Shown here one piece after another: positions 61,681 through 64,000 of a stretch of DNA of 64,000 nt; position 1 is the stretch's first letter, and each line of letters starts with the position of its first letter. The notes below the pieces were generated by a model. That model was not told where the DNA came from and did not search any database. It saw only the letters and a program-made list of their open reading frames with translations. The DNA comes from Haemophilus parainfluenzae (GTDB lineage Bacteria > Pseudomonadota > Gammaproteobacteria > Enterobacterales > Pasteurellaceae). The stretch covers positions 1,116,001 through 1,180,000 of the forward strand of contig NZ_LR134481.1 in assembly GCF_900638025.1 (NCBI RefSeq). The letters run 5' to 3'. The position numbers and the translations under genes were made by a program.

Positions 61681-61938
61681 TTATTTAGAGCCACATTTAC
61701 CTTCACCACATTTACCTTCTGCAGCTTTTGGTTTGCTCGCACCACATTTACCTTCTGCGGCTTTCGTTTCGTTTGCACCACATTTACCTTCTGCAGCTTT
61801 TGTTTTCACACATTTATCGCCTACACAAGGTGTTGCAGCTTTATCCATACTGCTTGATTTTGGCTCAGCGTGTGTAACAGTGGCTACTGTCATCGTTAAT
61901 GCTCCTGCTAATGCGGCTAAAGTGGATAATTTTTTCAT
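61681..61938 (-). CDS. BufA/HvfA-type bufferin precursor peptide
   Basis: An 85-aa precursor: signal peptide (1-24, ending THA), a spacer with CVGDKC (about 38-43), then four EGKCG motifs in the last 36 residues, three of them in near-identical repeats beginning KAAEGKCG. This is the substrate pattern of DUF692 enzymes in bufferin and H. influenzae HvfA systems, where the motif cysteines become copper-binding groups. It is the second gene after doxX, followed by a palindromic hairpin then bufB and bufC. A predicted secreted copper-sequestering RiPP. Confidence 0.88.
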   Translation of the reverse strand: MKKLSTLAALAGALTMTVATVTHAEPKSSSMDKAATPCVGDKCVKTKAAEGKCGANETKAAEGKCGASKPKAAEGKCGEGKCGSK

Positions 61939-61972
61939 TTAAATCTCCTAGAATTTGATATTGAATATATAG

Positions 61973-62428
61973 TTAGAGAAATTTCAACCAGCTTTTAGTT
62001 GGATAAACCTTCTTAATAAGCGTGTCTAAAGAGAGTTTCCCTGCTCCCTGCGTAATTAAGATTAATAAAGTTACCACATAAATTAAGGGTAATTTATAAC
62101 CATTATCACAAACGTTATAACCTGAATCGGCGTGAATGCTATACCACGCGACAGAGATTAAAATCGTTAAACTTAATGCACTAAAACGTGTTAGCACCCC
62201 AAATATCAGCAAGAATGGGAAAATTAATTCAGATCCCATTGCAACGTGCCAATTAATATCGGCTGGAATAAGATTAAATGGAAAAGGAAAACGATCTTGT
62301 ATTTCAGTAAACCAATTTTGACCATTCCATTTTTCTAACCCTGCCTCTAAAAATTCCCACGCAAGAAAAAAGCGTAAAATCAATAAACTCACGCCGCTGC
62401 TGATACCTTGCATCTTACAATCTTTCAT
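61973..62428 (-). CDS. DoxX-family membrane protein
   Basis: A 151-aa four-helix membrane protein of the DoxX/DoxD family (LRFFLAWEFLEAGLEKWNG near 19-37, FPFLLIFGVLTRFSALSL near 69-86). DoxX genes regularly accompany DUF692 clusters and are thought to help with redox balance or metal handling in the membrane. AGAGGAAAA precedes the ATG. It is the first gene of the operon behind ECF promoter B. Confidence 0.88.
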   Translation of the reverse strand: MKDCKMQGISSGVSLLILRFFLAWEFLEAGLEKWNGQNWFTEIQDRFPFPFNLIPADINWHVAMGSELIFPFLLIFGVLTRFSALSLTILISVAWYSIHADSGYNVCDNGYKLPLIYVVTLLILITQGAGKLSLDTLIKKVYPTKSWLKFL

Positions 62429-62503
62429 TTTTTCCTCTGATTGATTACCTATTTTATGAAACTATTTAGTTCATTATGGTAGGAAATGCTTCCTAGTTAT
62501 TCT

Positions 62504-62533
62504 ATTAGTCGGAGATAAGCCTTTTTTCTTACA
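62504..62533 (-). promoter_or_regulatory. Putative ECF promoter B (doxX-bufABC)
   Basis: On the minus strand TGTAAG (62533-62528), 16 nt, CGACTAAT (62511-62504), about 75 nt before doxX. It shares TGTAAGAAA and C-G-x-CTAAT with promoter A beside the sigma gene, so one ECF sigma may drive both. Confidence 0.65.
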
Positions 62534-62587
62534 CTTTTTTTTCAAAAAATTGAAAATATTATTTTTTATAAAAATGCAGATAACATT

Positions 62588-62620
62588 AAGGGCAAAGATT
62601 CTAATAATCTTCGCCCTTTT
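62588..62620. terminator. Hairpin terminator upstream of the buf operon
   Basis: Stem AAGGGC-x-AAGATT/AATCTT-x-GCCCTT (62588-62600 with 62606-62618), followed by TT. It lies between the right IS3 fragment and promoter B and would insulate the operon from IS transcription. Confidence 0.65.
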
Positions 62621-62636
62621 ATCTTTTACTGATTAA

Positions 62637-62906
<270 letters not shown>

Positions 62907-63075
62907 CTACACCTTGAGTTTGAAAAAATGGAAAATTGATGTGAAAAATTGCGAGGTTAAAGTTAGAATTTGAGGTAAAAGAAATGCTTTTCACAATTTT
63001 CATTCGGAAAGGCATTCAAATTTATGCGGTAAATTAGTCAATTTTCGGACTTTATGCAACTGCTACATAATACCG

Positions 63076-63214
63076 TAAAATGGCATCAGATAGTATGAAG
63101 TCTGATAGCATGATGAAGTCTCAGGATGTGAAAATGGATAATATGAAGTCAGAAGAAATGAAAGCAAAAGAAATGAAGAAAAAAGCAAAAACAATGGGAA
63201 AAGCTAGAATGTAA
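63076..63214 (+). pseudogene. 3' part of the interrupted Met-rich gene
   Basis: Starting with the second copy of the target repeat, the frame reads KMASDSMKSDSMMKSQDV and continues with a Lys/Met-rich tail (KAKEMKKKAKTMGKARM) to a TAA at 63212-63214. The repeated MKSD/MKSE units match the pentapeptide MxKDx pattern. It is severed from its signal peptide at 59510 by the 3.4-kb insertion. Confidence 0.7.
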
Positions 63215-63232
63215 TGATTTAAGCCTAAAAAG

Positions 63233-63263
63233 AAAAACTGCGGTCAATTTGACCGCAGTTTTT
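63233..63263. terminator. Bidirectional terminator before cysS
   Basis: A near-perfect palindrome with arms AAAAACTGCGGTCAA and TTGACCGCAGTTTTT; arms carry another one-base uptake-signal variant (CTGCGGTCA). Confidence 0.9.
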
Positions 63264-63277
63264 GTATCAAAGTGAGA

Positions 63278-64000
63278 TTATTGTTTACGCCATGTCGTGC
63301 CGTTGGCGCCATCTTCTAACACGATACCCATTGCTGTAAGTTCATTACGTGCCGCATCTGCTGCAGTCCAATCTTTAGCGGCACGAGCTTCGTTGCGTTG
63401 TTTGATGAGCGCTTCAATTTTTGCGACTTCATCATCGTCAGAGCCAGCTTGTAAGAATTTTTCTGGATCTTGTTGAAGTAAACCTAAGATACCCGCTAAC
63501 TCACGTAAACGCGCAGCAAGACCATTGGCTTTTTCTGCATCTTCAGTTTTCAATTTATTGATTTCACGTGCCATTTCAAATAAGACAGAAAGGGCATTTG
63601 GTGTGTTGAAATCATCGTCCATGGCTTCACGGAAGGCTTCCACAAAATTTTCACCACCAAAAGCAACCGCACTTTGATCGGTGCTACGTAAAGCGGTGTA
63701 CAAACGTTCTAATGCACCTTGTGCTAAATTCAGGTTTTCTTCACTATAATTGAGTTGGCTGCGATAGTGTGCCGTTAGTAAGAAATAACGCACCGCTTCT
63801 GCATTGTAGTGGTTTAATACATCGCGGATAGTGAAGAAGTTGCCGAGGGATTTCGACATTTTTTCTTTATCTACCATAATCATGCCAGAATGGATCCAAT
63901 AATTCACATATTGGCCGCCATGAGCACAGCAAGATTGTGCAATTTCATTTTCGTGATGTGGGAACATTAAATCAGAACCACCGCCGTGAATATCAAAATG
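63278..64000 (-). CDS. cysS: CysS, cysteinyl-tRNA synthetase (C-terminal part)
   Basis: Class I aminoacyl-tRNA synthetase charging tRNA-Cys. Only the C-terminal 240 or so residues are in view; the gene runs off the right end of the window, where it reads [19 protein letters not shown] (zinc and active-site region). KMSKSLGNF, the ATP-binding signature, follows, then the helical anticodon domain ending [18 protein letters not shown]. Typical of the full-length enzyme; no sign of damage. Confidence 0.96.
   Translation of the reverse strand, partial: HFDIHGGGSDLMFPHHENEIAQSCCAHGGQYVNYWIHSGMIMVDKEKMSKSLGNFFTIRDVLNHYNAEAVRYFLLTAHYRSQLNYSEENLNLAQGALERLYTALRSTDQSAVAFGGENFVEAFREAMDDDFNTPNALSVLFEMAREINKLKTEDAEKANGLAARLRELAGILGLLQQDPEKFLQAGSDDDEVAKIEALIKQRNEARAAKDWTAADAARNELTAMGIVLEDGANGTTWRKQ

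Noticed and set aside
61681..61810. CRISPR-like direct repeats
   Set aside because: The repeated units are in-frame coding repeats of bufA (KAAEGKCG), without spacers or cas genes.
61649..61942. 97-codon plus-strand frame with repeated HLPSAAF units
   Set aside because: It is the antisense shadow of the repetitive bufA precursor; the repeats come from the EGKCG coding units and there is no ribosome site.

Overview
The window is a chromosomal segment of a Pasteurellaceae bacterium, most likely a Haemophilus of the H. influenzae/H. parainfluenzae group. The evidence is dozens of copies of the Haemophilus-type DNA uptake signal core AAGTGCGGT or its complement, both inside genes and as inverted pairs in terminators, low G+C content, and gene order shared with H. 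influenzae (ligase-gmhA-artPIQM, the dcw cluster). A glucose-type PTS permease and UshA suggest H. parainfluenzae or a relative rather than H. influenzae itself; that is inference.

Layout. 1-3.9 kb: mlaEDCB (outer-membrane lipid asymmetry), ibaG and murA. 3.9-4.65 kb: yggS. 4.7-9.75 kb: the threonine operon, with a leader peptide/attenuator that the supplied ORFs miss. 9.8-16.1 kb: a CRP-controlled PTS EIIBC, a phosphopantetheinyl transferase, hflKC and a triheme quinol peroxidase. 16.1-17.4 kb: a decayed locus with two broken genes. 17.4-17.9 kb: four tRNA genes (transcribed Gly-Cys-Leu-Lys). 18-24.3 kb: metB, thioredoxin, a periplasmic ATP-dependent DNA ligase with a perfect competence (CRP-S) site, gmhA and the arginine ABC transporter artPIQM.

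24.3-34.2 kb is an accessory island: a WYL-domain regulator, a deoxynucleotidase-like gene (frameshifted), a sirtuin, a RhuM-Fic protein, a stand-alone FtsK-gamma winged helix, a second zinc sirtuin, a PP2C phosphatase (broken by a stop), a DUF262/DUF1524 protein and a double-AAA+ ATPase. Three promoters in the island share one palindrome, CGACA-N5-TGTCG, each exactly 10 nt upstream of a -10 hexamer. This ties nucleotidase-sirtuin, FtsK-gamma-sirtuin-PP2C and the ATPase into one regulon, presumably run by the WYL protein. It is the best candidate for an undescribed stress or defence system.

34.3-36.3 kb: a zinc-ribbon membrane protein and a CstA-family transporter. 36.4-54.7 kb: the complete dcw cluster mraZ to lpxC, with a promoter followed by three 10-bp-spaced GTGG boxes for MraZ autoregulation. 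54.7-58.7 kb: ushA, pheA, yjdM and a YtfJ-like gene.

58.7-63.2 kb is a second accessory region: an ECF sigma factor and small anti-sigma gene, then a 3.4-kb unit (59670-63075) bounded by 21-bp inverted repeats and an 8-bp target duplication (TAAAATGG), inserted into a Met-rich MxKDx-type gene. The unit carries doxX-bufABC, a bufferin/HvfABC-type copper-binding RiPP operon whose precursor has four EGKCG motifs, between two 240-bp IS3-family fragments. A similar ECF-type promoter precedes both the interrupted gene and the operon in the unit. The window ends inside cysS.
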